Positions 27,203-35,848 are shown, numbered from the stretch's first letter. The stretch is DNA of 37,068 nucleotides from Streptomyces huasconensis (GCA_004010275.1 RBWT01000076.1:1-37068); one strand, 5' to 3'. Notes: generated by a model from the sequence alone, not told the origin. Numbers and translations: made by a program.

Positions 27203-28330
27203 ATGTCCGATGCGCTCGATCCCACTCCGTATGACGCCCTGCTGCTGCTCTCGTTCGGCGGCCCCGAAGGCCCCGACGACGTCGTCCCGTTCCTGGAGAA
27301 CGTGACGCGTGGGCGCGGCATCCCCAAGGAGCGGCTCAAGGAGGTGGGGCAGCACTACTTCCTGTTCGGCGGGGTCAGCCCGATCAACGACCAGAACCGC
27401 GCCCTCCTCGACGCCCTGCGCAAGGACTTCGCCGAGCACGGCCTCGACCTGCCGGTCTACTGGGGCAACCGCAACTGGGCGCCCTACCTCACCGACACCC
27501 TGCGCGAGATGGTCGCCGACGGCCACCGCCGCATCCTGGTCCTCGCCACGAGTGCATACGCCTCGTACTCGGGCTGCCGCCAGTACCGCGAGAACCTCGC
27601 CGACTCCCTCGCCGCCCTGGAGGCCGAGGGCCTGGAGCTGCCGCGGATCGACAAGCTCCGCCACTACTTCAACCACCCCGGCTTCGTGCGCCCCATGATC
27701 GACGGCGTCCTGAAGTCCCTCTCCGAGCTGCCCGAGGGCGTGCGGGACGGCGCGCACCTGGCCTTCACGACACACTCCATCCCGACCGCCGCGGCGGACA
27801 CCTCGGGCCGGACCGAGGACCACGGCGACGGCGGTGCCTACGTCGCGGAGCACCTGGACGTCGCCGCCTGCTCGCCGACGCGGTGCGCGAGGCGACCGGC
27901 GTCGAGCACCCCTGGCAGCTCGTCTACCAGTCGCGCAGCGGCGCCCCCGCACATCCCGTGGCTGGAGCCGGACATCTGCGACCACCTGGAGGAGCGGCAC
28001 GCCGCCGGTGCCCCCGCGGTGGTCATGGTCCCCATCGGCTTCGTCTCCGACCACATGGAGGTCCTGTACGACCTCGACACCGAGGCGAAGGCCAAGGCCG
28101 CCGAGCTGGGCCTGCCGGTCCGCCGCTCGGCGACGGTCGGGCCGACCCGCGGTTCGCCGCGGCGGTCAGGGACCTCGTCCTGGAGCGCGCGGCCAAGGAG
28201 AGCGGCGTTCCCGTCACGCCCTGCGCCCTGGGGAAGCTCGGCGCGAGCCACGACCTGTGCCCGGTGGGCTGCTGCCCGGCCCGCGCCCCGAAGCCCGCGG
28301 CTCGCCGGCGCCGACAGCTCGTACGCGTGA
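27203..28330 (+). CDS. cpfC: Ferrochelatase, coproporphyrin type (four frameshifts)
   Basis: About 375 residues after correction. Typical blocks: DALLLLSFGGPEGPDDVVPF, FLFGGVSPIND, YWGNRNWAPYLTDTLREM, AFTTHSIPTAA with catalytic His191, and VSDHMEVLYDLDTEA with the catalytic Glu. Cys124 (SGCRQY) and C-terminal Cys residues in TPCALGKLG and DLCPVGCC are the [2Fe-2S] ligands known from actinobacterial enzymes. Inserts iron in coproporphyrin III in the actinobacterial haem pathway. Frame breaks: missing base ~27865, extra C ~27946, missing base ~28139, extra G ~28300; the net length is unchanged. That the errors cancel in pairs speaks for sequencing error. The inositol-phosphatase gene follows 32 bp later. 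A CAGGAT lies 7 bases before ATG. Confidence 0.92.
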   Translation: MSDALDPTPYDALLLLSFGGPEGPDDVVPFLENVTRGRGIPKERLKEVGQHYFLFGGVSPINDQNRALLDALRKDFAEHGLDLPVYWGNRNWAPYLTDTLREMVADGHRRILVLATSAYASYSGCRQYRENLADSLAALEAEGLELPRIDKLRHYFNHPGFVRPMIDGVLKSLSELPEGVRDGAHLAFTTHSIPTAAADTSGRTEDHGDGGAYVAEHLDVAACSPTRCARRPASSTPGSSSTSRAAAPPHIPWLEPDICDHLEERHAAGAPAVVMVPIGFVSDHMEVLYDLDTEAKAKAAELGLPVRRSATVGPTRGSPRRSGTSSWSARPRRAAFPSRPAPWGSSARATTCARWAAARPAPRSPRLAGADSSYA

Positions 28331-28362
28331 CCCCCGAGACCCCCCGAGCTGGAGCGAGCACG

Positions 28363-29173
28363 ATGACGGACCCGCTGAAGGCGCTCAAGGCCGAGCTGCT
28401 CGGCGTCGCTCTGGAGGCCGCGCACCGCGCCGGTGCCTTCCTGCGCGACGGCCGTCCCGACGACCTGGGCGTGGCGGCCACCAAGTCCAGTGCCGTGGAC
28501 GTCGTCACCGAGATGGACATCGCCTCCGAGAAGCTCATCACCGACTTCCTCGCCGAGCGCAGGCCCGACGACGGCGTGCTCGGCGAGGAAGGCGCGAGCC
28601 TGGCGGGCAGCAGCGGCGTCCAGTGGGTCGTCGACCCGATCGACGGCACCGTCAACTACCTGTACGGCCGCCCGGACTGGTGCGTGTCCATCGCCGCCCG
28701 CAAGGACGGCGAGACCCTCGTCGGCGTGGTGCACGCCCCGGTCCGCGGCGAGACGTACCGCGCGGTCCTCGGCGAGGGCGTCTTCGTCGGTGACCGCCCC
28801 GCGCGCGTGCGCCCCGCGCCGCCGTTCGGGCAGGCCCTGGTCGGCACCGGCCTTCGGCTATCTCACCGAGCGCCGGGTCCGGCAGGCGGAGGTCACCCGG
28901 CACCTCGTCCCGAAGGTGCGCGACATCCGCCGCGGCGGGTCGGCGGCGATCGACCTGTGCGATGTCGCGCTGGGCAGGCTCGACGCGTACTACGAGCGAG
29001 GGCTCAACCCCTGGGACTTCGCGGCGGGCGACCTCGTCGCGCGGGAAGCGGGCGCCCTAACCGGTGGCCGCCCCGGAGAGCCCCTCTCGGGCGAGCTGGC
29101 CATCGCGGCCCCGCCCGGGCTCTTCGAGCCCCTCCAGGGCCTCCTGGAGGACCTCGGGGCCTGGCACGACTGA
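28363..29173 (+). CDS. Inositol monophosphatase family protein
   Basis: 269 residues after correction. Li-sensitive phosphatase motifs: VTEMDIASE (50-56), Glu75/76 in LGEEGA, WVVDPIDGTVNY with metal-binding Asp91 and Asp94, and GLNPWDFAAGDLVAREAGA with the third metal Asp. Hydrolyses inositol-1-phosphate or a related sugar phosphate (histidinol phosphate and 3'-phosphoadenosine 5'-phosphate are substrates of relatives). The frame breaks near 28852 at ACCGGCCTTCGG; removing one C gives VGTGFGYLTERR. Ribosome site GGAG 11-14 bases before the ATG (GGAGCGAGCACG). Follows the ferrochelatase gene in the same direction and ends at a strong hairpin. Confidence 0.92.
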
Positions 29174-29193
29174 CGGACGTCGACGGCATGCGA

Positions 29194-29228
29194 AGGGCCC
29201 CGGCATCCGATGCGGATGCCGGGGCCCT
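29194..29228. terminator. Bidirectional terminator
   Basis: Perfect 15-bp stem AGGGCCCCGGCATCC / GGATGCCGGGGCCCT with loop GATGC, between the convergent inositol-phosphatase gene and the small gene at 29248-29421. Confidence 0.9.
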
Positions 29229-29247
29229 CGCGTACGTGCGTATGTGC

Positions 29248-29421
29248 TCAGACGTGCAGAGCGCCTACCTCGACTCCGTGCTCGGCGGCCAGACGGTGGA
29301 GGTCTTCCAGCTCCGCCTGCTCGACCTCGGCGAGGAAGTCGTCTCCCGTCTCACGGGCCATCGTGAGGTCGGACTCCGTGGCCTTTATGCGCTGCAGGAG
29401 ACCTGCGGTGAATGCGTCCAT
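29248..29421 (-). CDS. Small conserved protein, unknown
   Basis: 57 residues: starts MDAFTAGLLQRIKATESDLT and continues with ARETGDDFLAEVEQAELEDL; ends AAEHGVEVGALHV. Wholly alpha-helical by appearance, acidic, with heptad-like Leu/Ala spacing, so probably a short coiled coil. ATG at 29421 has GAGGGG 8 bases upstream, and the gene ends 19 bp from a bidirectional terminator, both in favour of a real gene. I recall small proteins like this beside cutRS in Streptomyces, but not a name. A longer reading from 29526 would add an Arg-rich segment and is not supported by a ribosome site. Confidence 0.75.
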   Translation of the reverse strand: MDAFTAGLLQRIKATESDLTMARETGDDFLAEVEQAELEDLHRLAAEHGVEVGALHV

Positions 29422-29723
29422 GGTTGCGCCCCCTCGGCTGGGTCGTGGGTCGATGGCACGGGGGTGTGCCCTCAAGAAGGGGCGATCACGTCCAGAACAG
29501 CTCCTGGAGAAAGCCGTTCGTGGCATGCCACATACAAAGCGTGATCGCGGGTGTAAAGCCGTCCTCCCCCCGCTCCCTTCCGCAGAAACCTCGACGGGCC
29601 GAGAAAATCCCGCACTTCCCGGTCCGCAGACCGCCTTACAGCCGGTTTATGGCCGAAAGGGGCAGGATGGAGCCCTACCCCAAGACACATCTGCCCGCAG
29701 GGGCACAGAGGAAGGACAGCGAC
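29422..29723. other. Divergent intergenic region before cutR
   Basis: 302 bp between the small minus-strand gene and cutR. No gene seen. It holds the promoters of both, but I find no hexamer pair I trust. CGGTTTATGG near 29641 is a weak AT-rich candidate -10 for cutR, about 75 bp before its start. The AGGAAGGA ribosome site of cutR is at 29709-29716. Confidence 0.4.
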
Positions 29724-30376
29724 GTGCGCGTACTCGTCGTCGAGGACGAGCAGCTGCTCGCCGATGCGGTGGCCACCGGACTGCGCCGGGAGGCCATGGC
29801 CGTCGACGTCGTGTACGACGGGGCGGCCGCCCTGGAGCGCATCGGCGTCAACGACTACGACGTGGTGGTGCTCGACCGGGACCTCCCGCTCGTGCACGGC
29901 GACGACGTCTGCCGCAAGATCGTCGAACTCGGCATGCGACCCGCGTCCTGATGCTCACCGCGTCGGGCGACGTCAGCGACCGCGTCGAGGGCCTGGAGAT
30001 CGGCGCCGACGACTACCTCCCCAAGCCCTTCGCGTTCAGCGAGCTGACGGCACGCGTGCGTGCCCTCGGCCGGCGCACGAGCGTGCCGCTGCCGCCCGTC
30101 CTGGAGCGGGCCGGGATCAAGCTCGACCCCAACCGCCGCGAGGTCTTCCGCGACGGCAGGGAGATCCAGCTGGCCCCCAAGGAGTTCGCAGTCCTCGAAG
30201 TGCTGCTGCGCAGCGAGGGCGCGGTCGTCTCCGCGGAGCAGCTCCTGGAGAAGGCCTGGGACGAGAACACCGACCCGTTCACGAACGTGGTCCGGGTCAC
30301 CGTCATGACCCTGCGCCGCAAGCTCGGTGAGCCCGCCGTCATCGTGACGGTCCCGGGCTCCGGTTACCGGATCTGA
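29724..30376 (+). CDS. cutR: Response regulator CutR (one frameshift)
   Basis: 217 residues after correction, as in known CutR. Receiver domain with VLVVEDEQLL, phosphoacceptor Asp51 in VVVLDRDLPL, LMLTASGDVSDRVEGLEIGA and DDYLPKPF; then an OmpR-type winged helix (REIQLAPKEFAVLEVLLRSE; NVVRVTVMTLRRKLGE; VTVPGSGYRI). The frame breaks near 29938: one missing C in ATGCGACCC gives LGMPTRVLML. GTG start with GGAAGG 8 bases upstream. cutS starts 6 bp after its stop. In S. coelicolor and S. lividans, CutRS affects secondary metabolism and responds to envelope/secretion stress; the target genes lie elsewhere. Confidence 0.95.
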
Positions 30377-30382
30377 CCCCCG

Positions 30383-31684
30383 GTGGCCGCGTCCCCCGCG
30401 CCACCGGCGGCGCCTCCGAAGCCGACCTGGGACCCGAGGAAGGTCGAAGCACCCTTCCCCTGGCTGCGTCCGACCATTCGCATACGGCTCACGCTGCTCT
30501 ACGGCGGCATGTTCCTGATCGCGGGCATCCTGCTGCTGTCGATCATCTATCTGCTCGCCGCCCAGGCGTTGAACGTCGGCAGTGACCTGCCGTTCAGGGT
30601 CACGGGCAAGTCCTCGGTGACGAGCGACAGCTGTGCCAACTTCCGGCTGCTCCCCCAGCGCCCCACGGAGGCACAGCTCAACGCCGCCCTGAACGAGTGC
30701 GTCAACACGATGCGCCAGAACGCCCTGGACAACCTCCTCAGCCGCTCACTTCTGGCCCTCCTCGGCCTCGCCGTCATCGCCTTCGCCTTCGGGTACGCGA
30801 TGGCGGGCCGCGTCCTCTCGCCGCTGGGCCGCATCACCCGTACCGCCCGCAGGGTGGCCGGGACGGACCTGACCCGGCGCATCGAGCTGGACGGCCCGGA
30901 CGACGAGCTGAAGGAGCTGTCCGACACCTTCGACGAGATGCTGGACCGCCTGGAGCGCGCCTTCACCGCCCAGCAGCGCTTCGTCGGCAACGCCTCGCAC
31001 GAGCTGCGCACGCCGCTGGCGATCAACCGCACGCTCCTCGAGGTGCACCTCTCCGACCCCGGGGCGCCCCCCGAGCTCCACCAGCTCGGCAAGACGCTCC
31101 TGGCCACCAACGAACGCAGCGAGCAGCTCGTGGAGGGCCTGCTGCTGCTCGCCCGCAGCGACAACCAGATCGTCGAGCGCAAGCCCGTCGACCTGGCGGA
31201 GGTCGCCGACCGCGCCGTCGACCAGGTGCGCGGCGAGGCCGAGGCGAAGGGCGTGGAGATCCGCGGGGAGCGCGGCGCGGCCGTCGTCCAAGGCAACGGC
31301 GTCCTCCTGGAGCGGATCGCTCTGAACCTCGTCCAGAACGCCGTCAGGTACAACGTGCCGAGTCAGGAGGGGCAGGGCGAAGCCCTTCCGGAGAAGGGCG
31401 GTGGTGGGCGACGGGAGGGCGGATGGGTCGAGGTCACCACGGAGGCTCAGCACGGTCAGGCGGTCCTGGTGGTGTCGAACACGGGCCCGGTGGTGCCCGC
31501 GTACGAGATCGACAACCTCTTCGAGCCGTTCCGCAGGCTGCGGACGGAGCGGACGGGCAGCGACAAGGGCGTCGGACTCGGCCTGTCGATCGCCCGGTCG
31601 GTGGCGAGAGCCCACGGGGGCCGTATCATCGCGGAGCCACGCGAGGGGGGTGGGCTCATGATGCGCGTCACGCTTCCCATCTGA
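30383..31684 (+). CDS. cutS: Sensor histidine kinase CutS
   Basis: 433 residues, intact. TM1 (LTLLYGGMFLIAGILLLSII) ~37-60, short extracellular sensor ~61-122 with two Cys, Cys84 and Cys106, TM2 (LLALLGLAVIAFAFGYAM) ~123-140, HAMP (LSPLGRITRTARRVAGTDLT), H box VGNASHELRTPLAIN with His206, N box LNLVQNAVRYNV, and G boxes NTGPVVP and GVGLGLSIA. An unusual Gly/Glu/Arg-rich insertion (SQEGQGEALPEKGGGGRREG) sits after the N box. Starts GTG 6 bp downstream of cutR without its own ribosome site, so translation is probably coupled. The two extracellular Cys are reported to be central for sensing in CutS (established for this family as far as I recall). Confidence 0.95.
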   Translation: MAASPAPPAAPPKPTWDPRKVEAPFPWLRPTIRIRLTLLYGGMFLIAGILLLSIIYLLAAQALNVGSDLPFRVTGKSSVTSDSCANFRLLPQRPTEAQLNAALNECVNTMRQNALDNLLSRSLLALLGLAVIAFAFGYAMAGRVLSPLGRITRTARRVAGTDLTRRIELDGPDDELKELSDTFDEMLDRLERAFTAQQRFVGNASHELRTPLAINRTLLEVHLSDPGAPPELHQLGKTLLATNERSEQLVEGLLLLARSDNQIVERKPVDLAEVADRAVDQVRGEAEAKGVEIRGERGAAVVQGNGVLLERIALNLVQNAVRYNVPSQEGQGEALPEKGGGGRREGGWVEVTTEAQHGQAVLVVSNTGPVVPAYEIDNLFEPFRRLRTERTGSDKGVGLGLSIARSVARAHGGRIIAEPREGGGLMMRVTLPI

Positions 31685-32078
31685 CACGCTGCCACGAACT
31701 CGACGGTGTGTTCGCTTTACGCGGAATTTTCGGGACTCGATCCCGGGAGATCCGTGTGCGTTCCATCACAGTGGCGTATTTCTCGCCATCTACTCTCCGT
31801 GATCGTGAAAGTCGCCGGAAAGCCTGGAAAATCCGGGTTTTCGGGGGTCCTGATCACGGGAAGTACACGGGGTGACGCCCGTAAAGTGCGACATTCGGAC
31901 CGTGTACGGTCCCGATCGCCATCCAAGCCGATCACCTCTTGAGGGGTGCGGTTGGGTGTCGATTGAGTAACAGACCTTGATGTGAGGCAAAATCTCCGCC
32001 TCGGGTCGGGCACAAGCCCGGCTCCTCACGCGTTACGTGCGCTGAGACACCGCAGACACCCAGAGGGGGAGAGCGACA
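31685..32078. other. 394-bp intergenic region/leader before DUF4193, with candidate promoter and nested stems
   Basis: No gene is seen. The region is less GC-rich than its flanks. A possible cutS terminator is GGAAAA-TCCGGG-TTTTC near 31830, and CCGTGATC / GATCACGG (about 31797 and 31853) form an inverted repeat. A candidate promoter is TTGAGT (31963-31968) with CAAAAT (31988-31993), 19 bp apart. GTGAGG (31982-31987) can pair with CCTCAC (32024-32029) around a CGGGC-ACAA-GCCCG hairpin (32007-32020). GAGGGGGAGAG at ~32062-32072 is the ribosome site of the next gene. Confidence 0.45.
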
Positions 32079-32375
32079 ATGGCAACGGACTACGACACCC
32101 CACGCAAGACCGACGATGATGTCAATGAGGACAGCCTCGAGGAGCTGAAGGCGCGGCGGAACGACAAATCGACCTCGTCAGTGGACGTCGACGAGTTCGA
32201 GGCCGCCGAGGGCCTTGAGCTGCCCGGCGCGGACCTGTCCAACGAGGAGCTCGCCGTCCGGGTGCTCCCGAAGCAGCAGGACGAGTTCACCTGCATGAGC
32301 TGCTTCCTGGTGCACCACCGCAGCCAGCTGGCCAAGGAGAAGAACGGCCAGCCGATCTGCCGCGACTGCGACTGA
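32079..32375 (+). CDS. DUF4193 zinc-ribbon protein
   Basis: 98 residues. Acidic N-terminal half (TDDDVNEDSLEELKARRNDK; DVDEFEAAEGLELPGADL), then a zinc ribbon with Cys72, Cys75, Cys94 and Cys97 (FTCMSCFLVHHR; ICRDCD). This is the DUF4193 family, one copy in nearly all actinomycetes; biochemical role unknown, the ribbon and acidic arm remind of RNA-polymerase or ribosome-associated factors (inference only). Strong ribosome site GGGGGAGAG 6 bases before ATG suggests high expression. Followed 13 bp later by a conserved gene, probably co-transcribed. Confidence 0.95.
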   Translation: MATDYDTPRKTDDDVNEDSLEELKARRNDKSTSSVDVDEFEAAEGLELPGADLSNEELAVRVLPKQQDEFTCMSCFLVHHRSQLAKEKNGQPICRDCD

Positions 32376-32388
32376 GGCGGGGTCGGCC

Positions 32389-33317
32389 ATGACTGGCTCG
32401 ACCCCGTCCAGGAAGCGCCGCTTCCGCAAGCGCGGAGCGGACCAGGCCGCCGCCTCGGGCGACGGCGTGCGTGACGACGAGCGGGGCTCTTCCCTCAACG
32501 GAGCAGCCTCGCTCGAACCGGCGAGCGCCGTCGAGGTGGCGCCGGACGAGACGGCGGCCGACAAGGCCTCTGGGACCACTCGGACAACCGGGTCCCGGAG
32601 CCGCGTCGCGCTGTCGCGGACGGAGTGAGGGAAGGCGTGCGCAAGGGCGGGCGCGGCGCCAAGGCCGGCATCGGCTACCTCGCCGACCGGCTCATCGAGA
32701 ACGCCCCGCGGGTCCCGGTCCGCGATCTGACGACCCTCCGCAAGCAGTTCCCGGGCCTCGGCCCCGAGCAGCTCGCGGACAAACTCGTCGCGGGCGCCGC
32801 CAATGCCTCGTCCACGGTGGGCGCGGGTGTGGGCGCCGCGGCGATGATGCCCGTGCCGCCGGCGATGCCCGCCGAACTCGCGGCCGAGATCACCGGCGTG
32901 GCGGCCGTGGAACTGAAGCTGATCGCCGAGCTGCACGAGGTCTACGGACTGCGGCCCGGCGGCAATCTCAAGGAGCGCAGTGCCGCGTATCTGACGTCGT
33001 GGACGCAGGAGCGCGGCGTCGACGTGACCAGGCCCACGACGCTCAACGCGGCGCTGGGTGGCCAGATGAAGCGGGAGCTGCGCCAGCAGATCATGAAGCG
33101 CATGGTCCGGAACCTCCCGAACCTCATGCCCTTCATGGTGGGCGCCGCGGTCGGGGCGGTGATGAACCGCCGGGACACGAAGAAGCTCGCCGAGAAGATC
33201 CGCGCCGACCTGCGGAAGCGGCAGATTCCGTGGGACGCGTTGCCGGAGCTGCCGCCTCTGGAGACGCCGGACGATCCGCTGCGGATCGCGGGGCGGCCCA
33301 AGGAGCTGGGGGGCTGA
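32389..33317 (+). CDS. Conserved actinobacterial protein, unknown (one frameshift)
   Basis: About 309 residues after correction. Basic start (TGSTPSRKRRFRKRGADQ), variable acidic linker, then a conserved body: GVREGVRKGGRGAKAGIGYL, LTTLRKQFPGLGPEQLADKL, a small-residue segment ASSTVGAGVGAAAMMPVPPA, VAAVELKLIAELHEVYGLRP, and a hydrophobic FMVGAAVGAVMNRRDTKKLA that could be a membrane hairpin. Frame break near 32570: one added base in GGCCTCTGG joins ADKA to LWDHSDNRVPEPRRA. I know the type from streptomycete genomes as a hypothetical next to DUF4193 but no function. The hydrophobic, Gly-rich segments suggest peripheral membrane location. Confidence 0.85.
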
Positions 33318-33322
33318 GCCCC

Positions 33323-33775
33323 TCAGAGGGCGCTTTGGCGTACGGCCTGCAAGGCCTCCGCCAGGGCCTCCGGATGCCGTGTCGAGAGGTACGCGTACGG
33401 TGTCGGGTCGTCCGGGTCCGTGATCGGTACGCGCAGCGCCGTGGGGATGTACGCGCGCAGCAGCATGAAGGCGCGCGGGTCGGCCTTGTAGGAACGCCAG
33501 GCGCGGGTCTCCTCGCCCGTCAGGACCTCCGCCTCACCCAGGGCGGACACCGGAATCCGCGCGTCGCCGGCGACCAGCGAATCGGCCACCACGCGGATGC
33601 GCACCGAGCCGTACGCACTGGTGACCACCGCCGCCACCGCCGTACCGCCGACCAGGCCGCCGAGGAGCGGCAGCGTGCCGAACGGCAGCATGATCAGGGC
33701 CATCGCCACACCCACCAGGACCGAGGCGAACCACCACGAACGGGGCGCGGTCAGGCGTTCTTCGTAAGGCTGCAT
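33323..33775 (-). CDS. DUF3093 membrane protein
   Basis: 150 residues, intact. Begins QPYEERLTAPRSWW, the family signature, with two adjacent TM segments (FASVLVGVAMALIMLPFGTL and LLGGLVGGTAVAAVVTSAYG, ~15-57), then a compact domain (IRVVADSLVAGDARIPVSAL; LRAYIPTALRVPITDPDDPT; PYAYLSTRHPEALAEAL), the PH-like arrangement of DUF3093. Role unknown. Converges with the 309-residue protein (5-bp gap) and diverges from the thioesterase, with which it shares a 58-bp promoter region. No strong ribosome site is present before the ATG. Confidence 0.92.
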   Translation of the reverse strand: MQPYEERLTAPRSWWFASVLVGVAMALIMLPFGTLPLLGGLVGGTAVAAVVTSAYGSVRIRVVADSLVAGDARIPVSALGEAEVLTGEETRAWRSYKADPRAFMLLRAYIPTALRVPITDPDDPTPYAYLSTRHPEALAEALQAVRQSAL

Positions 33776-33833
33776 GGAACCAAGCTTGGCACGGGGAGCT
33801 GTGAGCACTGACGCGGAGGTAAGGTCTGCGCCT

Positions 33834-34417
33834 GTGAGTGGTACTTCCGCAGCTCTGACGCCCCCGGCCGACGCCATAGCGCCCGTCCGCCACCCCGACG
33901 CGCCCGCTCCCGGCGAGCTGATCGGCGCCCACTACGAAGACTGCTTCGGTTGCGGCGAAGGCCAGGCGCACGGACTGCACCTCGCGGCACGCGCCGGCGA
34001 CGGGGTGAGCGTCACCGCCGAGTTCACCGTGCGCGAGGCGCACCAGGGCGCCCCGGGCCTCGCCCACGGCGGCGTCCGCTCACCGCGCTCGACGAGACGC
34101 TGGGCTCCCTGAACTGGCTGCTGCGGGTGATCGCCGTGACCGGCCGCCTGGAGACCGACTTCGTACGGCCCGTGCCGCTGGGCACCGTGCTGTTCCTGGA
34201 GGCCGAGGTCACCGCCGTCGCCGGACGGAAGATCTACTCCAGGGCCACCGGCCGGATCGGCGGCCCCGACGGACCCGTCGCGGTCCGCGCCGACGCCCTC
34301 TTCATCGAGGTGAAGGTCGACCACTTCATCGACAACGGCCGCCCGGAGGAGATCCGGGCCGCCATGAACGACCCGGACCAGATCCGGCGTGCCCGTGCTT
34401 TCGAGGTGAACCCGTGA
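33834..34417 (+). CDS. PaaI-type hotdog thioesterase family protein (one frameshift)
   Basis: About 194 residues after correction. Hotdog fold with YEDCFGCGEGQAHGLHLAAR, AEFTVREAHQGAPGLAHGGV (the catalytic-helix region), LDETLGSLNWLL, and the strand KIYSRATGRIGGPDGPVAVR. The FGCG and AHGG signatures are those of the actinobacterial PaaI-like thioesterases acting on acyl-CoA. A missing base near 34075 in GTCCGCTCAC restores GGVPLTALDETLG. Start GTG at 33834 is preferred because TAAGGT 8 bases upstream could be the -10 of a leaderless mRNA; GTG at 33801 in frame would add 11 residues. Its TGA overlaps the dut start (GTGA). Confidence 0.88.
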
Positions 34418-34965
34418 CGTCCCGTACCCCTTCCGGCGAGCTGAACGTGCTGATCAGGCGCGTCGACCCCGAGGTGCCGCTGCCGGAGTACGCGCAGCCC
34501 GGTGACGCGGGCTGCGACCTGCGCACGACGGAGGCCGGCGAACTCGCGCCCGGTGAGCGGACCGTGCTGCCCACCGGGGTGTCCATCGCGCTCCCCGAGG
34601 GGTACGCGGCCTTCGTGCACCCCCGCTCCGGGCTCGCGGCCCGCTGCGGTGTCGCTCTGGTGAATGCCCCGGGGACGGTGGATGCCGGGTACCGTGGAGA
34701 GATCAAGGTGATCGTCGTGAATCTCGATCCGCGCGAGTCCGTGTGGTTCGAGCGCTTCGACCGGATTGCCCAACTGGTCGTCCAGCAGGTCGAGAAGGTG
34801 CGCTTCCAGGAGGTGGCGGAGCTTCCCGTATCGGCACGGGCCGAGGGGGGCTTCGGGTCCACCGGCGGCCATGCCGCCGTGGGCGTCGGCCCGGGCGTGA
34901 GCCCGGGCGAACAAACGGGTGGGAATCGATACGCATCGGTCGTATCCGACCGGGAAGGACAGTGA
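34414..34965 (+). CDS. dut: dUTP diphosphatase (dUTPase)
   Basis: 183 residues. The five trimeric-dUTPase motifs in order: PGDAGCDLRT (30-37), HPRSGLAARCG (69-79), GTVDAGYRGEIKV (87-99, catalytic Asp90 and uracil-recognising Tyr93), RFDRIAQLVV, and RAEGGFGSTGGH (142-152, the C-terminal arm that closes over the phosphates). Hydrolyses dUTP to dUMP, keeping uracil out of DNA and feeding dTMP synthesis, a natural complement to thymidine kinase in the same window. About 30 residues extend past motif 5. GTG overlaps the thioesterase stop; DUF3710 starts 1 bp after its stop. Confidence 0.97.
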   Translation: MTSRTPSGELNVLIRRVDPEVPLPEYAQPGDAGCDLRTTEAGELAPGERTVLPTGVSIALPEGYAAFVHPRSGLAARCGVALVNAPGTVDAGYRGEIKVIVVNLDPRESVWFERFDRIAQLVVQQVEKVRFQEVAELPVSARAEGGFGSTGGHAAVGVGPGVSPGEQTGGNRYASVVSDREGQ

Positions 34966-34966
34966 C

Positions 34967-35734
34967 GTGTTCGGACGTCGCAAGAAGGACAGTGCCGCCG
35001 AGGACGCGGCGGGCGCGGACGAGCAGGTCGTCGACGGCGTGGACAGCAACGACTCCGCCGACGTCGCGCGCTCGCGCGCGCGGCTGGAGCCGGAGCCCCG
35101 TCCCGACGGTCCCTGGGACATCTCCGAGGTCCGCGAGCCCGGCGAGGGCCGGGTGGACCTCGGTGGGCTCTTCGTGCCGGGGGTCGAGGGCATGGAGCTG
35201 CGGGTGGAGGTCGCGGGCGACGCGATCGTCGCGGCCACCGTCGTGCTCCAGGACAGCGCCATCCAGCTCCAGGGCTTCGCCGCCCCCAAGAAGGAGGGCA
35301 TCTGGAGCGAGGTCCGCGAGGAGATCGCCACCGGCATCACCCAGCAGGGCGGTGTCATCGACGAGGTCGAGGGCCCCCTCGGCTGGGAGCTGCGCGCGCA
35401 GGTCCCGGTCCAGCTGCCGGACGGCACCGGTGGCGTGCAGGTCGTGCGCTTCATCGGCGTCGACGGGCCGCGCTGGTTCCTGCGCGGCGTGATCTCCGGG
35501 CAGGGCGCGGTGCAGCCGCAGGCCGCCGGGCTCCTGGAGCAGATCTTCCGGGACACCGTCGTCGTACGCGGCGAGGGGCCGATGGCGCCGCGCGACCCGA
35601 TCGTCCTGAAGCTGCCGGACGACGCGCAGATGGTCGCCGAGGGCAGCGTCCAGCAGGAGCAGCAGGAAGGCTCGCGGTTCTCGGGCGGCATGGGGCAGCT
35701 CCAGCGCGGCCCCGAGATCACCGAGGTCCGCTGA
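34967..35734 (+). CDS. DUF3710 family protein
   Basis: 255 residues, intact. Begins FGRRKKDSAAEDAAG, acidic linker, then DGPWDISEVREPGEGRVDLG, LFVPGVEGMELRVEV, LQGFAAPKKEGIWSEVREEI, GPRWFLRGVISGQGAV and FRDTVVVRGEGPMAPRD, all hallmarks of DUF3710, found directly after dut in most actinomycetes. No membrane segment; function unknown. GTG start with GGAAGG 9 bases upstream. The operon thioesterase-dut-DUF3710 ends here, with a hairpin terminator after ~70 bp. Confidence 0.95.
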   Translation: MFGRRKKDSAAEDAAGADEQVVDGVDSNDSADVARSRARLEPEPRPDGPWDISEVREPGEGRVDLGGLFVPGVEGMELRVEVAGDAIVAATVVLQDSAIQLQGFAAPKKEGIWSEVREEIATGITQQGGVIDEVEGPLGWELRAQVPVQLPDGTGGVQVVRFIGVDGPRWFLRGVISGQGAVQPQAAGLLEQIFRDTVVVRGEGPMAPRDPIVLKLPDDAQMVAEGSVQQEQQEGSRFSGGMGQLQRGPEITEVR

Positions 35735-35803
35735 CACCTCCGGGCGTGCCGCCGTCGGCGCCTTGAGCGCCTGACGGGGTATCAGGGGTATCAACTGCCT
35801 TGT

Positions 35804-35848
35804 GGCCCGCGGTGGTTCCGGTTCGTCCGGACCATTGCGGGCCTTCTT
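35804..35848 (+). terminator. Terminator of the dut-DUF3710 operon
   Basis: GGCCCGC-(GG)-TGGT-T-CCGG, loop TTCGT, CCGG-A-CCA-(TT)-GCGGGCC, then TTCTTT: an interrupted but long stem with a T-rich tail. It sits 70 bp after the DUF3710 stop and 46 bp before the next start. Confidence 0.7.

Noticed and set aside
29503..29523. Similarity of CAGCTCCTGGAGAAAGCC in the spacer to a part of cutR (~30237)
   Set aside because: A single short match with common codons for Gln-Leu-Leu-Glu-Lys; no further repeat structure.
29938..29951. Programmed frameshift in cutR
   Set aside because: No slippery heptamer or downstream structure; similar one-base breaks occur in many unrelated genes here, and CutR is normally one frame.
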